A stretch of DNA of 64,000 nucleotides from the NCBI GenBank assembly GCA_000285855.2, contig HE978651.1, forward strand, positions 2,330,297 to 2,394,296. Direction: 5' to 3'. A program made the position numbers and the translations under genes. Shown in pieces: positions 1 to 8,437 of this stretch. Numbering within the stretch: the first letter of the stretch is position 1; the number at the start of each line of letters is the position of its first letter. The notes beneath the pieces are model-generated. The model saw only the letters and a program-made list of their open reading frames with translations. It was not told where the DNA came from and ran no database searches. Source of the stretch: Ruminococcus sp. JC304. GTDB lineage: Bacteria; Bacillota; Clostridia; Lachnospirales; Lachnospiraceae.

Positions 1-536
1 ATCTCGCCTACACCGATTTTCTTCATCTCAGCTTCCAGCTGTTCTACAAATTCCTTACCTGATGCAGGAGGTGTATCACGTCCATCCAGGAAGCAGTGTA
101 CATAAACTTTGCTGACTCCCTCTCTTTTTGCCATCTCCAGAAGTCCATACAGATGTGTATTGTGGCTGTGTACACCACCATCAGAAAGCAGTCCCATAAA
201 ATGAACTGCGGAATCATTTTCCCTTGCATTTTTCATTGCCGCCAGAAGAGCTTCATTCTTAAAGAAATCTCCATCCTGGATCTCTTTGGTGATTCTTGTA
301 AGCTCCTGATATACAATACGGCCGGCCCCCATATTCATGTGACCAACTTCAGAGTTACCCATCTGTCCGTCCGGAAGACCGACTGCCAGACCGGAAGCAT
401 TTCCTTTTACAAAAGGATACTCTGCCATCAGCTTATCCATTACAGGTGTTTTCGCTTCATAAACAGCATTGCCTTCTTTCCTGTCATTTAATCCATAACC
501 ATCAAGGATCATTAATACAGTTGGTTTTTTACTCAT
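1..536 (-). CDS. gpmI: 2,3-bisphosphoglycerate-independent phosphoglycerate mutase (N-terminal part, cut by window edge)
   Basis: Interconverts 3- and 2-phosphoglycerate in lower glycolysis, using two manganese ions and a phosphoserine intermediate. The frame starts at an ATG preceded by AAAGGAG and runs off the left edge, so about 178 of the usual ~510 residues are visible. Family marks are MILDGYG with metal-binding Asp12, the catalytic serine in GNSEVGH (Ser62), and the later HSH and DGRDTPP stretches. It lies on the same strand as gap, pgk and tpiA further upstream but is separated from them by other genes and has its own candidate promoter, so it is probably transcribed independently. 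Confidence 0.95.
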   Translation of the reverse strand, partial: MSKKPTVLMILDGYGLNDRKEGNAVYEAKTPVMDKLMAEYPFVKGNASGLAVGLPDGQMGNSEVGHMNMGAGRIVYQELTRITKEIQDGDFFKNEALLAAMKNARENDSAVHFMGLLSDGGVHSHNTHLYGLLEMAKREGVSKVYVHCFLDGRDTPPASGKEFVEQLEAEMKKIGVGE

Positions 537-629
537 AATATTCTCCTTTATATTGTGACTTTGTAACTGTATCCCGCATTTTGGCTCTGCAGGATATACA
601 GTCTATATCTCTTTCATGTTTCCTACTAT

Positions 630-657
630 ATAGTATCAAAAATAGAAAATTTTTCAA
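630..657 (-). promoter_or_regulatory. candidate sigma-A promoter for gpmI
   Basis: On the minus strand TTGAAA is followed after 16 bp by TACTAT, about 95 bp before the gpmI start. The element lies in the short gap after hom. The -35 is good and the -10 is moderate. Confidence 0.45.
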
Positions 658-694
658 TTCTTTTCTTTATAAAATCTTTCTGGATTTTTTTACA

Positions 695-1990
695 TTATTT
701 ACCATACACCCGGATAATCGTGGAAATCTTACGGACAGAATCTCTGTTCCGGATTTCTTCTATAGCAGTACGGAAATCACCTTCTCTTACCTTTTCCGTA
801 ATCACAACAACCTCCGCGCATCCCTCAACTTTGGTATCTTTCTGGATGATCTGGGCTACACTGACCTGATATTTTGCAAAAATCGCTGTCATTTCCGCCA
901 GCACACCGCAACGATCCTCTACCTTCAGGCGAAGGAAATAACGGTTATGGGTATCCTCCATCTTCTTCACCGGAATCTGCTTGTAACAGGTACAGCCAAT
1001 CCGGCCACTGCAGCCTGCCAGTATGTTGCGCACAACATCAAAAACATCTCCTACAACAGCACTGGCTGTAGGAAGCTCTCCTGCTCCCCGTCCAAAGAAC
1101 ATAGCATCCTCTACTGCATCTCCGTGTACAAATACGGCATTATAAGAATCGTTTACTGTAGCAAGAGGATGCGTGCTTGGAATCAGCATCGGGCAGACAT
1201 ATGCTTCAATACCATCTTCTGTATTTCTGGCAACTCCCAAAAGCTTAATAGCTCTGCCCATTTCTTTTGCATAATGGATATCCTTGGATGTGATCTTTGC
1301 AATTCCCTCTGTGTAAACATCATTAAACACTACTCTGGAATTAAACGCTACAGAAGCAAGAATAGCAACCTTACGTCCGGCATCCAGTCCCTCAATATCA
1401 GCAGTGGGATCAGCCTCCGCGTATCCCAGTTCTGTAGCCAGAGCAAGAGCATCCTTAAACTCCATCCCTTCCTGAGACATCTTGGTCAGGATAAAGTTTG
1501 TCGTACCATTTACAATTCCCATCACCTCTGTCATATGATTTCCTGCAAGACACTGTTTCAGCGGACGGATGATAGGAATTCCTCCGGCAACTGCCGCTTC
1601 AAACAGGAAATCAACCTTCTTCGCATGTGCAGCATCCAGAAGCTCATGTCCATGGACAGCAATCAGATCTTTGTTGGCAGTTACCACATGCTTTCCTGCA
1701 TTTAATGCCTGAAGAATATATTCTCTGGCAGGATTGATCCCACCGATCAGTTCTATTACGATTTCAATTTCCGGATCCTCTAAAATACTTTCCCAGCTGT
1801 TGGTGAGTACGGAGGGATCCTTTACCTTTGCAGCAGCTTTCTCTACATTTCTGACAAGAATTCTGGTGATTTCTACCTTGCAGCCAACTTTGGCTGACAT
1901 TTCCTCTTCCTGGCTTTTCAGTACCTTGTACACACCGGTTCCTACTGTTCCCAGTCCCAACAGTGCGGCTTTGATAACTCTATCACTCAT
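695..1990 (-). CDS. hom: homoserine dehydrogenase
   Basis: Reduces aspartate semialdehyde to homoserine with NAD(P)H, the branch point to threonine and methionine. The 431-residue product has an N-terminal Rossmann loop (GLGTVGTG, residues 12-19), the central catalytic domain with the TANKDLIA segment, and a C-terminal ACT domain (about residues 350-425) that normally senses threonine. The ATG chosen follows AGGGGAA; an upstream in-frame start at 2047 would add 19 residues with no ribosome site. A TTGACA-N17-TACTAT promoter lies about 90 bp upstream. No thrB or thrC is adjacent. Confidence 0.95.
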   Translation of the reverse strand: MSDRVIKAALLGLGTVGTGVYKVLKSQEEEMSAKVGCKVEITRILVRNVEKAAAKVKDPSVLTNSWESILEDPEIEIVIELIGGINPAREYILQALNAGKHVVTANKDLIAVHGHELLDAAHAKKVDFLFEAAVAGGIPIIRPLKQCLAGNHMTEVMGIVNGTTNFILTKMSQEGMEFKDALALATELGYAEADPTADIEGLDAGRKVAILASVAFNSRVVFNDVYTEGIAKITSKDIHYAKEMGRAIKLLGVARNTEDGIEAYVCPMLIPSTHPLATVNDSYNAVFVHGDAVEDAMFFGRGAGELPTASAVVGDVFDVVRNILAGCSGRIGCTCYKQIPVKKMEDTHNRYFLRLKVEDRCGVLAEMTAIFAKYQVSVAQIIQKDTKVEGCAEVVVITEKVREGDFRTAIEEIRNRDSVRKISTIIRVYGK

Positions 1991-2076
1991 TTTCCGGAGT
2001 TCCCCTTTCTGCCTGTATCTTCTTTCATTTTTAACGGATATTCTCAATCCACTTTGATTAAGTAAAGCTGTTTTTT

Positions 2077-2105
2077 ATAGTAGGGCAGAATCCGTCATTT
2101 GTCAA
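2077..2105 (-). promoter_or_regulatory. sigma-A promoter for hom
   Basis: Minus-strand TTGACA, 17-bp spacer, TACTAT. It lies between the stop of the small membrane-protein gene and hom, giving a leader of about 80 nt. The perfect -35 and spacing make it convincing. Confidence 0.7.
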
Positions 2106-2120
2106 GTTCGTCTGCGTTTT

Positions 2121-2351
2121 TCAGCAATTTATCTGTGCCTCCAGTTCACGGAGTTTTTTCTCCTGCCACCTGATATACAGTCCTCCCCCTACAAGCAGTC
2201 CTGTCAGGCATAGCACAACCCCCACTGCCAGACCAATATATTGCATCTTCTCTTTCTTCTGATCCGGTGCACCAGTGATCAGACACCGAAGCATGCATCC
2301 GTCAAAAAGCGCAGTAATTCCTGCTGTCATTACATATTTCCATTTGTTCAT
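2121..2351 (-). CDS. small membrane protein of unknown function
   Basis: A 76-residue protein with a strong ribosome site (GGAAGGAGAGG) in front of its ATG. One clear hydrophobic segment (about residues 37-60, glycine- and valine-rich) is followed by a charged tail (RWQEKKLRELEAQ), so it is probably a single- or two-pass membrane protein with its C-terminus in the cytoplasm. I do not recognise the family. It is divergent from the XRE regulator gene, which suggests but does not prove a shared control region. Confidence 0.6.
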   Translation of the reverse strand: MNKWKYVMTAGITALFDGCMLRCLITGAPDQKKEKMQYIGLAVGVVLCLTGLLVGGGLYIRWQEKKLRELEAQINC

Positions 2352-2455
2352 GAATGCCTCTCCTTCCCATAGTGTCTTTATAAAGACACTATTCTATCTC
2401 CTATTTTACCGTGATAATAAGACTATATCAAGAACAAAACGGACGGTTTATACAA

Positions 2456-2689
2456 ATGATAAGCTATGACAGATTTTGGGAAACGCTAAAAAAGCGGGGA
2501 CTGACCCAGTATGACCTGTATACCACCTACGGTATACATCGTTCACTTCTGGACAGGCTCCGCCATAATCAGAATATCGAAATCCTTACCCTGGATCATC
2601 TGTGTGCCATTCTCGATTGTAATTTCAGTGACATCGTAGAGCACCTTCCAGATGATGATGAAAAAAATAAAACCTATTACACTCTCTGA
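2456..2689 (+). CDS. small XRE-family (YozG-like) helix-turn-helix regulator
   Basis: A 77-residue DNA-binding protein consisting almost wholly of one helix-turn-helix domain: a start typical of the compact Cro/C1 group (ISYDRFWETLKKRGLTQYDL), recognition helix around HRSLLDRLRHNQ, and LDHLCAILDCNFSDIVEHLP. The ATG at 2456 matches usual family starts; a GTG at 2411 would add 15 unconserved residues. Targets are unknown; autoregulation and control of the divergent membrane gene are plausible. Confidence 0.85.
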   Translation: MISYDRFWETLKKRGLTQYDLYTTYGIHRSLLDRLRHNQNIEILTLDHLCAILDCNFSDIVEHLPDDDEKNKTYYTL

Positions 2690-2728
2690 TGGATTTCTTT
2701 TTTATATTATTATCGTATAGAAATTTTG

Positions 2729-3235
2729 TTATTCCAAAGAACATTTTGTACTTTTCTCTGTTTTTGTTTTCTGAAATGCCATCCATCCGTTTTTTCCCTG
2801 CATTTCAAACGTTCCGCAATAACTGAACCCACATTTTTTCAAAAGTCTCTGCATAGGATAATTATCCTTATAAGTATCTATCCTCACATTCGGAAACTGT
2901 TGGTATGCCCAGCTCAGGCAAAAGGCTGCTGCCCCCTTTACAATTCCTGTGGAAGCAATTCTGTGAACCACTGCATAAGGACTTTCATTCAGCCAGTTTC
3001 CCTCAATGTTGCCATAGCATTCCTCGTTCTCAACTGCATAATAAAAAACGCAGGCCAGCTGGTCTCCTTCCATGCATAAATAGGTTTTATCCAGCGTTCT
3101 TTCTACCAATTCCCGAGGTGGGTAGGACTCTCCCCACTGATTTTCATTATTATGAGTTCTCATAAATTCTCTGGCATTATTATAGACATCCAATACTTTT
3201 TTCAAATCTGCTGAAGTTGCTTTTTGTATTCTCAT
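2729..3235 (-). CDS. GNAT-family N-acetyltransferase
   Basis: A 168-residue acetyl-CoA-dependent acyltransferase. The N-terminus (MRIQKATSADLKKVLDVYNNAREFM) is the usual GNAT beta1-alpha1 unit, and VRIDTYKDNYPMQRLLKKCGFSYCG is the acetyl-CoA binding and C-terminal motif (N-x-P/M-x-R-L-x-x-x-x-G-F). The substrate cannot be read from sequence. No good ribosome site precedes the ATG: the 9 bp upstream are directly joined to a 48-bp palindrome that also ends rlmD, so initiation may depend on readthrough or on that structure. Confidence 0.85.
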   Translation of the reverse strand: MRIQKATSADLKKVLDVYNNAREFMRTHNNENQWGESYPPRELVERTLDKTYLCMEGDQLACVFYYAVENEECYGNIEGNWLNESPYAVVHRIASTGIVKGAAAFCLSWAYQQFPNVRIDTYKDNYPMQRLLKKCGFSYCGTFEMQGKNGWMAFQKTKTEKSTKCSLE

Positions 3236-3244
3236 CTTTTTTAT

Positions 3245-3292
3245 CTATAGCAATTCTCGTAAATAATGCATTATTTTAGAGGATTGCTATAG
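3245..3292. repeat. 48-bp imperfect palindrome, relic of a MITE-like element
   Basis: The two 24-bp halves match as inverted copies at 21 of 24 positions, and the centre (3261-3276) is a perfect 16-bp palindrome. Both ends read CTATAG. The ends match those of the 163-bp element at 46872-47034 (23/26 and 23/28). It supplies the last four codons and stop of rlmD and ends 9 bp before the acetyltransferase start. Confidence 0.8.
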
Positions 3293-4478
3293 TACTTGTC
3301 CTTTCTGTAAATTGCTTTGTAAGGAGGCAAACGACTTCACAATGTTCTGTGAAGCTGAACATGTCTACCGGCTGTATTTTCCGAGTCACATATCCATGCT
3401 TTGTGAGAAATTCCAGATCCCTGGCCAAAGTATCAGGTCCGCAGGAAATATAAACGATCCTGGAAGGTCCCAGTTTTACCATAGATGTCAGGAATTTTTC
3501 CGTGCTGCCAGTACGGGGCGGATCCATAAATACCACATCTGCCCTTTCCCCCTCTGACACCATTCCTTCCATAAACTCTCCTGCATCTCCCTGATAGAAT
3601 CTGGCGTTTGTAATTTTGTTTTCCCTGGCATTTACGATTGCATCCCGAACAGCATTTTTATTCAGTTCTATGCCAATCACTTCCCTGGCTTTTCCAGCTG
3701 CCACCAGACCAATAGTTCCAATTCCACAATAAGCATCGATGACCCGTTCTTTTCTGCCCAGACCAGCATATTCAATAGCTGTTTTATAGAGCAGTTCTGT
3801 CTGCACAGGATTTACCTGATAAAAGGATTGGGGTGAAATGCGGAAAGTACAGCCACAAAGCCTGTCTCTGATAAAACCTTTTCCATAGAGCACGATATCA
3901 CGTTCCCCCAGAACCATACTGGTTTTTTTATCATTTACATTCAGAACTACTGTAGATATCTGTGGAAACTTCTTACGCAGAGCCTTTACAAAATTATTCT
4001 TGGATGGAAAAATCGGAGAAGCTACAACCAGAACTACCATAATTTCATCTGTTGAAAAGCCTCTCCTGACCAGAACATGGCGAAGCAGCCCATATCCTGT
4101 ATCCTCATCGTAGGTTTTGATTCTGAAAGACTTCAACATATCTCTGATTGCCCGGATAATTTCCTGACTGATTTTATCTTCGATCATGCACTCCTCAACA
4201 GGAACCACTCTGTGCGTTCCAGCCTCATAGGTTCCGCAGATTACATTTCCTTTTTTATCTCTGTCAAATACAGCATGTACTTTATTTCTATAATAAAAAG
4301 GATTCTCCATTCCAATAATCGGTTTCACATTGCCATATTTCTTCAAAAGCTTATTCATATTTTTCTGTTTGATTTTGATCTGCTCTGTATAAGAGACTCC
4401 CTGATACTGGCAACCGCCACATTTTTTCCATACCTTGCATTTCTCAGGTAACTGTGGTTTTTCTCTCTTTTCTTCCAT
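3276..4478 (-). CDS. rlmD: RlmD/RumA-type 23S rRNA (uracil-C5)-methyltransferase
   Basis: SAM-dependent methyltransferase placing m5U in 23S rRNA. The 400-residue product has the iron-sulfur cysteines C14, C20 and C23 (C-x5-C-x2-C), the SAM loop DAYCGIGTIGL, the DPPRTG motif and the catalytic cysteine in VYISCGPDTL (about residue 346), with a general-base Glu in FTEHCEVV. It lacks an N-terminal TRAM domain, as some Clostridia homologues do. The last residues (IAIL) and stop come from the palindromic repeat at 3245-3292. The exact target (U1939 or U747) is not decidable here. Confidence 0.92.
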   Translation of the reverse strand: MEEKREKPQLPEKCKVWKKCGGCQYQGVSYTEQIKIKQKNMNKLLKKYGNVKPIIGMENPFYYRNKVHAVFDRDKKGNVICGTYEAGTHRVVPVEECMIEDKISQEIIRAIRDMLKSFRIKTYDEDTGYGLLRHVLVRRGFSTDEIMVVLVVASPIFPSKNNFVKALRKKFPQISTVVLNVNDKKTSMVLGERDIVLYGKGFIRDRLCGCTFRISPQSFYQVNPVQTELLYKTAIEYAGLGRKERVIDAYCGIGTIGLVAAGKAREVIGIELNKNAVRDAIVNARENKITNARFYQGDAGEFMEGMVSEGERADVVFMDPPRTGSTEKFLTSMVKLGPSRIVYISCGPDTLARDLEFLTKHGYVTRKIQPVDMFSFTEHCEVVCLLTKQFTERTSTIAIL

Positions 4479-4545
4479 TTATAACAACCCTTCCTATTTG
4501 CAATAAGGCGGACCCAAGCGGATATTCGCCTATAATCTCTGCACC

Positions 4546-4574
4546 ATTATAGCAAGTCCTTCAAATATTCGCAA
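4546..4574 (-). promoter_or_regulatory. sigma-A promoter for rlmD
   Basis: Minus-strand TTGCGA, 17-bp spacer and perfect TATAAT, about 70 bp upstream of the rlmD start. Confidence 0.6.
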
Positions 4575-4724
4575 TCCACATTCTCTCTATTTCCCAGATG
4601 TTTTCCAAGCATCAGAGTCGAATATTGTATATTTTTGTCGAAATGTTTTTGGAAGAATTATGTTGTAATCCGTAGACCAATGTAGAAAAATATGTTATAC
4701 TTTGTACATACCAAAGAGAAATAT

Positions 4725-4869
4725 CGTTACTGTTCACTCCGTTCTCAGTAACGTTGCCAAAATTCATTTCAAATTGCCTGCGGCAATGGAATTTTGGCTT
4801 GTATGTCTCGGGATTTTGGCATATTCATGCCAAAACACCTCGCGGGATAATGGCGTGTGAACAGTAACG
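4725..4869. repeat. 145-bp hairpin-rich repeat with terminal inverted repeats
   Basis: The ends are the 13-bp inverted repeat CGTTACTGTTCAC / GTGAACAGTAACG. Inside are two further hairpins: one whose arms begin GCCAAAATT and meet at ATTGCC/GGCAAT, and one built on TTTTGGCAT/ATGCCAAAA. The left 28 bp recur with one mismatch at 63688-63715, so this is a dispersed family. No open frame is carried. Confidence 0.75.
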
Positions 4870-5004
4870 AAATATCAACACTGCAAAGGATAAACAGCTC
4901 AAATTACAAATGACAGCAACTCACCAGTACAAAGGATAAATTTTCAGGAATCTGAATATTAAAGAACTGCAGATACACCTTTTAAAATACTAATGATAAA
5001 ACTT

Positions 5005-5037
5005 AAGGCTTCCGGCATAATAACCGGAAGCCTTTTT
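5005..5037. terminator. bidirectional rho-independent terminator downstream of tpiA
   Basis: A 9-bp stem GGCTTCCGG/CCGGAAGCC with an 8-nt loop. The T-tract is strong on the plus strand (TTTTT) and weaker on the minus strand (TTAAGTTTT), so it can end tpiA mRNA and also any plus-strand transcript from the repeat region. Confidence 0.75.
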
Positions 5038-5109
5038 CTGTCATTTTTTATCTCAAAAATGTATCAGTATATTATTTCTCGTTTGGACACATTAGCTAAA
5101 TCTAGCTAT

Positions 5110-5859
5110 TTATTTATAATTTACGATCTGACCGAATTCTTCTTTCAGGGAAGCACCGCCAACAAGACCGCCATCAATGTCTGCCTGAGCAAACAGATCT
5201 GCTGCTGTCTTGGAGTTTACAGAACCGCCGTACTGGATACGGATAGCTGCTGCTGTAGCATCATCATAGATCTCAGCGATACATTTACGGATTTCACCGC
5301 AAACTTCCTGAGCCTGCTCAGTTGTAGCTGTTTTGCCTGTTCCGATTGCCCAGATTGGCTCATAAGCGATAACTGCTGTCTTAGCCTGATCTGCTGTAAC
5401 ACCCTGGAATCCAACTTTAACCTGCTGACGGATGAAGTCCATTGTCACGCCCTGCTCTCTCTGAGTAAGAGTTTCGCCACAGCACATGATAGGTGTGATT
5501 CCATGTTCGAAAGCTTTAAGAACTTTCTTGTTAACATCTTCGTTTGTTTCTCCGAAGTATTCTCTTCTTTCGGAATGTCCGAGAACAACATATTTAACGC
5601 CAGCGTCTACCAGCATGTTCGGAGAGATTTCTCCTGTATATGCACCTTTCTCTTCAAAGTACATATTCTCAGCACCAACCTGGATGTTTGTTCCTTTAGC
5701 AGCTTCTACAACCGGGATAATATCGATTGCAGGTACGCAGAATACTACGTCAACTTCTTCGTTAGCTACTAATGGTTTTAATGTTTCTACTAATTTAACT
5801 GCCTCGCTTGGTGTCATGTTCATTTTCCAGTTACCAGCGATAATTTTCTTTCTTGCCAT
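5110..5859 (-). CDS. tpiA: triosephosphate isomerase
   Basis: Interconverts dihydroxyacetone phosphate and glyceraldehyde-3-phosphate. At 249 residues it is standard length, with catalytic Lys12 (GNWKMN), His95 (GHSERR), Glu167 ([11 protein letters not shown]) and the phosphate-gripping GGASL near the C-terminus. An AAGGAG site lies just before the ATG. It follows pgk on the same strand after 33 bp and is the last gene of the gap-pgk-tpiA cluster. Confidence 0.98.
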   Translation of the reverse strand: MARKKIIAGNWKMNMTPSEAVKLVETLKPLVANEEVDVVFCVPAIDIIPVVEAAKGTNIQVGAENMYFEEKGAYTGEISPNMLVDAGVKYVVLGHSERREYFGETNEDVNKKVLKAFEHGITPIMCCGETLTQREQGVTMDFIRQQVKVGFQGVTADQAKTAVIAYEPIWAIGTGKTATTEQAQEVCGEIRKCIAEIYDDATAAAIRIQYGGSVNSKTAADLFAQADIDGGLVGGASLKEEFGQIVNYK

Positions 5860-5892
5860 GATAATTTATCTCCTTAATTAAACGTTCAATGT

Positions 5893-7086
5893 TTATTTAT
5901 CATTTGCTGCTGCAACACCAGGAAGTTCCTTTCCTTCCAGGAATTCAAGAGATGCACCGCCACCTGTAGAGATGTGTGTCATCTTATCGCCATAGCCAAG
6001 GATATTAACGGCTGCTGCAGAATCACCACCACCGATGATAGTTGTAGCATCTGTATCAGCAAGTGCTTTGGCAACAGCTTCTGTACCATGAGCAAAATTC
6101 GGCATTTCGAAGCAACCCATCGGTCCATTCCATACAACTGTCTTAGCATCTTTTACAGCATCAGCAAAAAGCTTCTCTGTTTCCGGTCCGATATCCATTC
6201 CTTCCCATCCGTCCGGAATCTCGCCACGTTTTACAACCTGAATATTGCAGTCATTGGAGAAGCTGTCACCAATTCTGTTATCTACAGGAAGAAGAAGTTT
6301 TACGCCTTTTTCTTCTGCTTTCTTCATCATGTCTAATGCATACTGAAGATAGTCATCCTCACAGAGAGACACACCGATATGTCCGCCCATAGCTTTGGAG
6401 AATGTATAAGACATACCACCACCAATAATAAGTGTATCTACTTTATCAAGAAGGTTATTGATTACAGAAATCTTGCTAGAAACCTTAGCTCCGCCAAGGA
6501 TAGCAACAAATGGTCTCTCAGGATTGTTTACTGCATTTCCGAGGAAATCGATTTCCTTCTGCATTAAGTAACCAACAACTGCTGTATCAACATATTTGGT
6601 CACACCAACATTAGAGCAGTGTGCTCTGTGAGCTGTACCAAATGCATCATTAACAAATACATCACAAAGAGAAGCGAGTTCTTTGCTGAATTCGTCTCCG
6701 TTCTTTGTTTCTTCTGCACGGTAACGTGTATTCTCAAGTAAGATAACATCTCCGTCTTTCATTTCAGCTACTGCTGCTTTTGCGTTTGGTCCTACTACTT
6801 CAGGATCTGCTGCAAATTTAACTTCCTGTCCTAATAATTCAGAAAGACGTACTGCAACCGGTGCAAGAGATAATTCCGGTTTCGGTTCTCCCTTCGGTTT
6901 TCCAAGGTGAGAGCAGAGAATAACCCTTCCACCATCAGCGATCAGTTTCTTGATTGTAGGAAGAGCTGCAACCAGACGGTTCTCATCTGTAATCTTTCCA
7001 TCCTGAAGCGGAACATTAAAGTCACATCTTACAAGAACTTTTTTACCTTTTACGTTGATATCATCAACAGATTTTTTATTCAGCAT
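5893..7086 (-). CDS. pgk: phosphoglycerate kinase
   Basis: Makes ATP from 1,3-bisphosphoglycerate. The 397-residue product starts with the canonical [24 protein letters not shown], has the substrate motif [10 protein letters not shown], the hinge region [13 protein letters not shown] and the C-terminal nucleotide loop GGGDSAAA...[27 protein letters not shown] site precedes the ATG. No good promoter is seen between it and the gap terminator, so it is probably expressed by readthrough from the gap promoter. Confidence 0.98.
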   Translation of the reverse strand: MLNKKSVDDINVKGKKVLVRCDFNVPLQDGKITDENRLVAALPTIKKLIADGGRVILCSHLGKPKGEPKPELSLAPVAVRLSELLGQEVKFAADPEVVGPNAKAAVAEMKDGDVILLENTRYRAEETKNGDEFSKELASLCDVFVNDAFGTAHRAHCSNVGVTKYVDTAVVGYLMQKEIDFLGNAVNNPERPFVAILGGAKVSSKISVINNLLDKVDTLIIGGGMSYTFSKAMGGHIGVSLCEDDYLQYALDMMKKAEEKGVKLLLPVDNRIGDSFSNDCNIQVVKRGEIPDGWEGMDIGPETEKLFADAVKDAKTVVWNGPMGCFEMPNFAHGTEAVAKALADTDATTIIGGGDSAAAVNILGYGDKMTHISTGGGASLEFLEGKELPGVAAANDK

Positions 7087-7129
7087 TTGTGGTGCCTCCT
7101 TAATAATATTCTTTAACTGTTACAACGCG

Positions 7130-7160
7130 AAAAAGGTCCGGTCCAAATCAGACCGGACCC
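7130..7160 (-). terminator. intercistronic terminator between gap and pgk
   Basis: On the minus strand GGTCCGGTC pairs with GACCGGACC around a short loop, followed by TTTTT. It lies inside the gap-pgk-tpiA cluster and would reduce, not necessarily stop, transcription into pgk. Confidence 0.8.
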
Positions 7161-7195
7161 TTCGTTGGAGTCTATTCCTTTACACTTACTGAAAA

Positions 7196-8215
7196 TTAAG
7201 CGTTCAGTAATTTACCAAAGTGTTTGATTGTACGAACCATCTGGCTTGTGTAGGAGTTCTCGTTGTCATACCAGGAAACTACCTGTACTTCTGTTGTGCC
7301 ATTCTCAAGTGGAAGAACCATTGTCTGAGTAGCATCGAACAGAGAACCAAATCTCATACCAACGATATCGCTGGAAACGATTTCATCTTCGTTGTATCCG
7401 AAAGATTCGTTAGAAGCTGCTTTCATAGCTGCGTTGATCTGCTCTTTAGTTACATTTCCTTCAACAACAGCTGTAAGGATTGTAGTAGAACCTGTTGGGG
7501 TTGGAACACGCTGTGCAGAACCGATAAGTTTTCCGTTCAGTTCTGGGATAACAAGACCGATTGCTTTAGCAGCACCTGTGCTGTTCGGAACGATGTTAAC
7601 TGCAGCTGCACGGGATCTTCTCAGATCGCCTCTTCTCTGCGGTCCGTCAAGTGTCATCTGATCGCCTGTGTAAGCGTGGATTGTGCACATGATACCGGAT
7701 TTGATTGCAGCAAGATCGTTAAGTGCTTTAGCCATTGGAGCTAAGCAGTTTGTTGTACAGGAAGCTGCGGAAATGATATGATCTTCTTTTGTAAGAGTAT
7801 CATGGTTTACATTGTAAACGATTGTCTTAAGATCGTTTCCTGCAGGAGCGGAAATGATAACATGTTTAGCGCCAGCATCGATATGAGCCTGAGCTTTGTC
7901 TTTGGATGTATAGAATCCAGTACACTCAAGAACTACGTCTACGCCGATTTCTCCCCATGGAAGTTCAGCAGCGTTAGCCTTTGCATAAATTTTGATTTCT
8001 TTTCCGTCAACTGTGATGGAATCTTCTCCAGCCTGAACTGTGTCTGCAAGAGCATATCTTCCCTGTGTTGAGTCATATTTTAATAAGTGAGCAAGCATTT
8101 TAGGAGATGTTAAGTCGTTGATTGCTACGATTTCAAATCCTTCTGCTCCAAACATCTGACGGAATGCAAGACGTCCGATACGTCCAAAACCATTGATTGC
8201 AACTTTTACTGCCAT
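7196..8215 (-). CDS. gap: glyceraldehyde-3-phosphate dehydrogenase, type I
   Basis: Oxidises glyceraldehyde-3-phosphate to 1,3-bisphosphoglycerate with NAD. The 339-residue product begins [20 protein letters not shown] (Rossmann loop) and has the catalytic Cys153 in ASCTTNC and the C-terminal [14 protein letters not shown]. The start was set by AGGAGG 10 bp upstream; a longer in-frame start at 8314 runs through the promoter and is rejected. The promoter (TTGAAT-N17-TACAAT) and following terminator suggest a strong short gap transcript. Confidence 0.98.
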   Translation of the reverse strand: MAVKVAINGFGRIGRLAFRQMFGAEGFEIVAINDLTSPKMLAHLLKYDSTQGRYALADTVQAGEDSITVDGKEIKIYAKANAAELPWGEIGVDVVLECTGFYTSKDKAQAHIDAGAKHVIISAPAGNDLKTIVYNVNHDTLTKEDHIISAASCTTNCLAPMAKALNDLAAIKSGIMCTIHAYTGDQMTLDGPQRRGDLRRSRAAAVNIVPNSTGAAKAIGLVIPELNGKLIGSAQRVPTPTGSTTILTAVVEGNVTKEQINAAMKAASNESFGYNEDEIVSSDIVGMRFGSLFDATQTMVLPLENGTTEVQVVSWYDNENSYTSQMVRTIKHFGKLLNA

Positions 8216-8293
8216 GATAAAATTCCTCCTATGAATTAAGTGGTTAATCATAATAATTCTTTTGTTTGTTAAAGAATCATCAACCTGTATTGT

Positions 8294-8322
8294 ATTGTAC
8301 ATAATTCCAAACAAAAATTCAA
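8294..8322 (-). promoter_or_regulatory. sigma-A promoter for gap
   Basis: Minus-strand TTGAAT, 17-bp spacer, TACAAT, about 80 bp before the gap start. Confidence 0.65.
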
Positions 8323-8437
8323 GGGGATTTTATAAAAAACAATTAAAAATAAGTAAAAATTCCCAGGGCCTATGTTATACTGAACAATATTAATATACTA
8401 TGGTAGATTTTCTCTACTGTTTAACAGGAGGTATAGC

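Larger units (their letters stand above)
4479..5109. other. gene-free 630-bp region between rlmD and tpiA
   Basis: No credible protein gene. It holds the rlmD promoter, a 145-bp multi-hairpin repeat, two copies of CAAAGGATAAA (4884 and 4930), and a strong terminator hairpin near 5005-5037. A -10-like TATACT near 4697 could start a plus-strand transcript ending at that terminator. Confidence 0.6.

Noticed and set aside
581-1705. 374-codon open frame on the plus strand
   Set aside because: It lies opposite hom, whose product has clear domain motifs; the antisense translation has no recognisable features.
4993-5772. 259-codon open frame on the plus strand
   Set aside because: Antisense of tpiA, which is certain; it also starts inside the terminator region.
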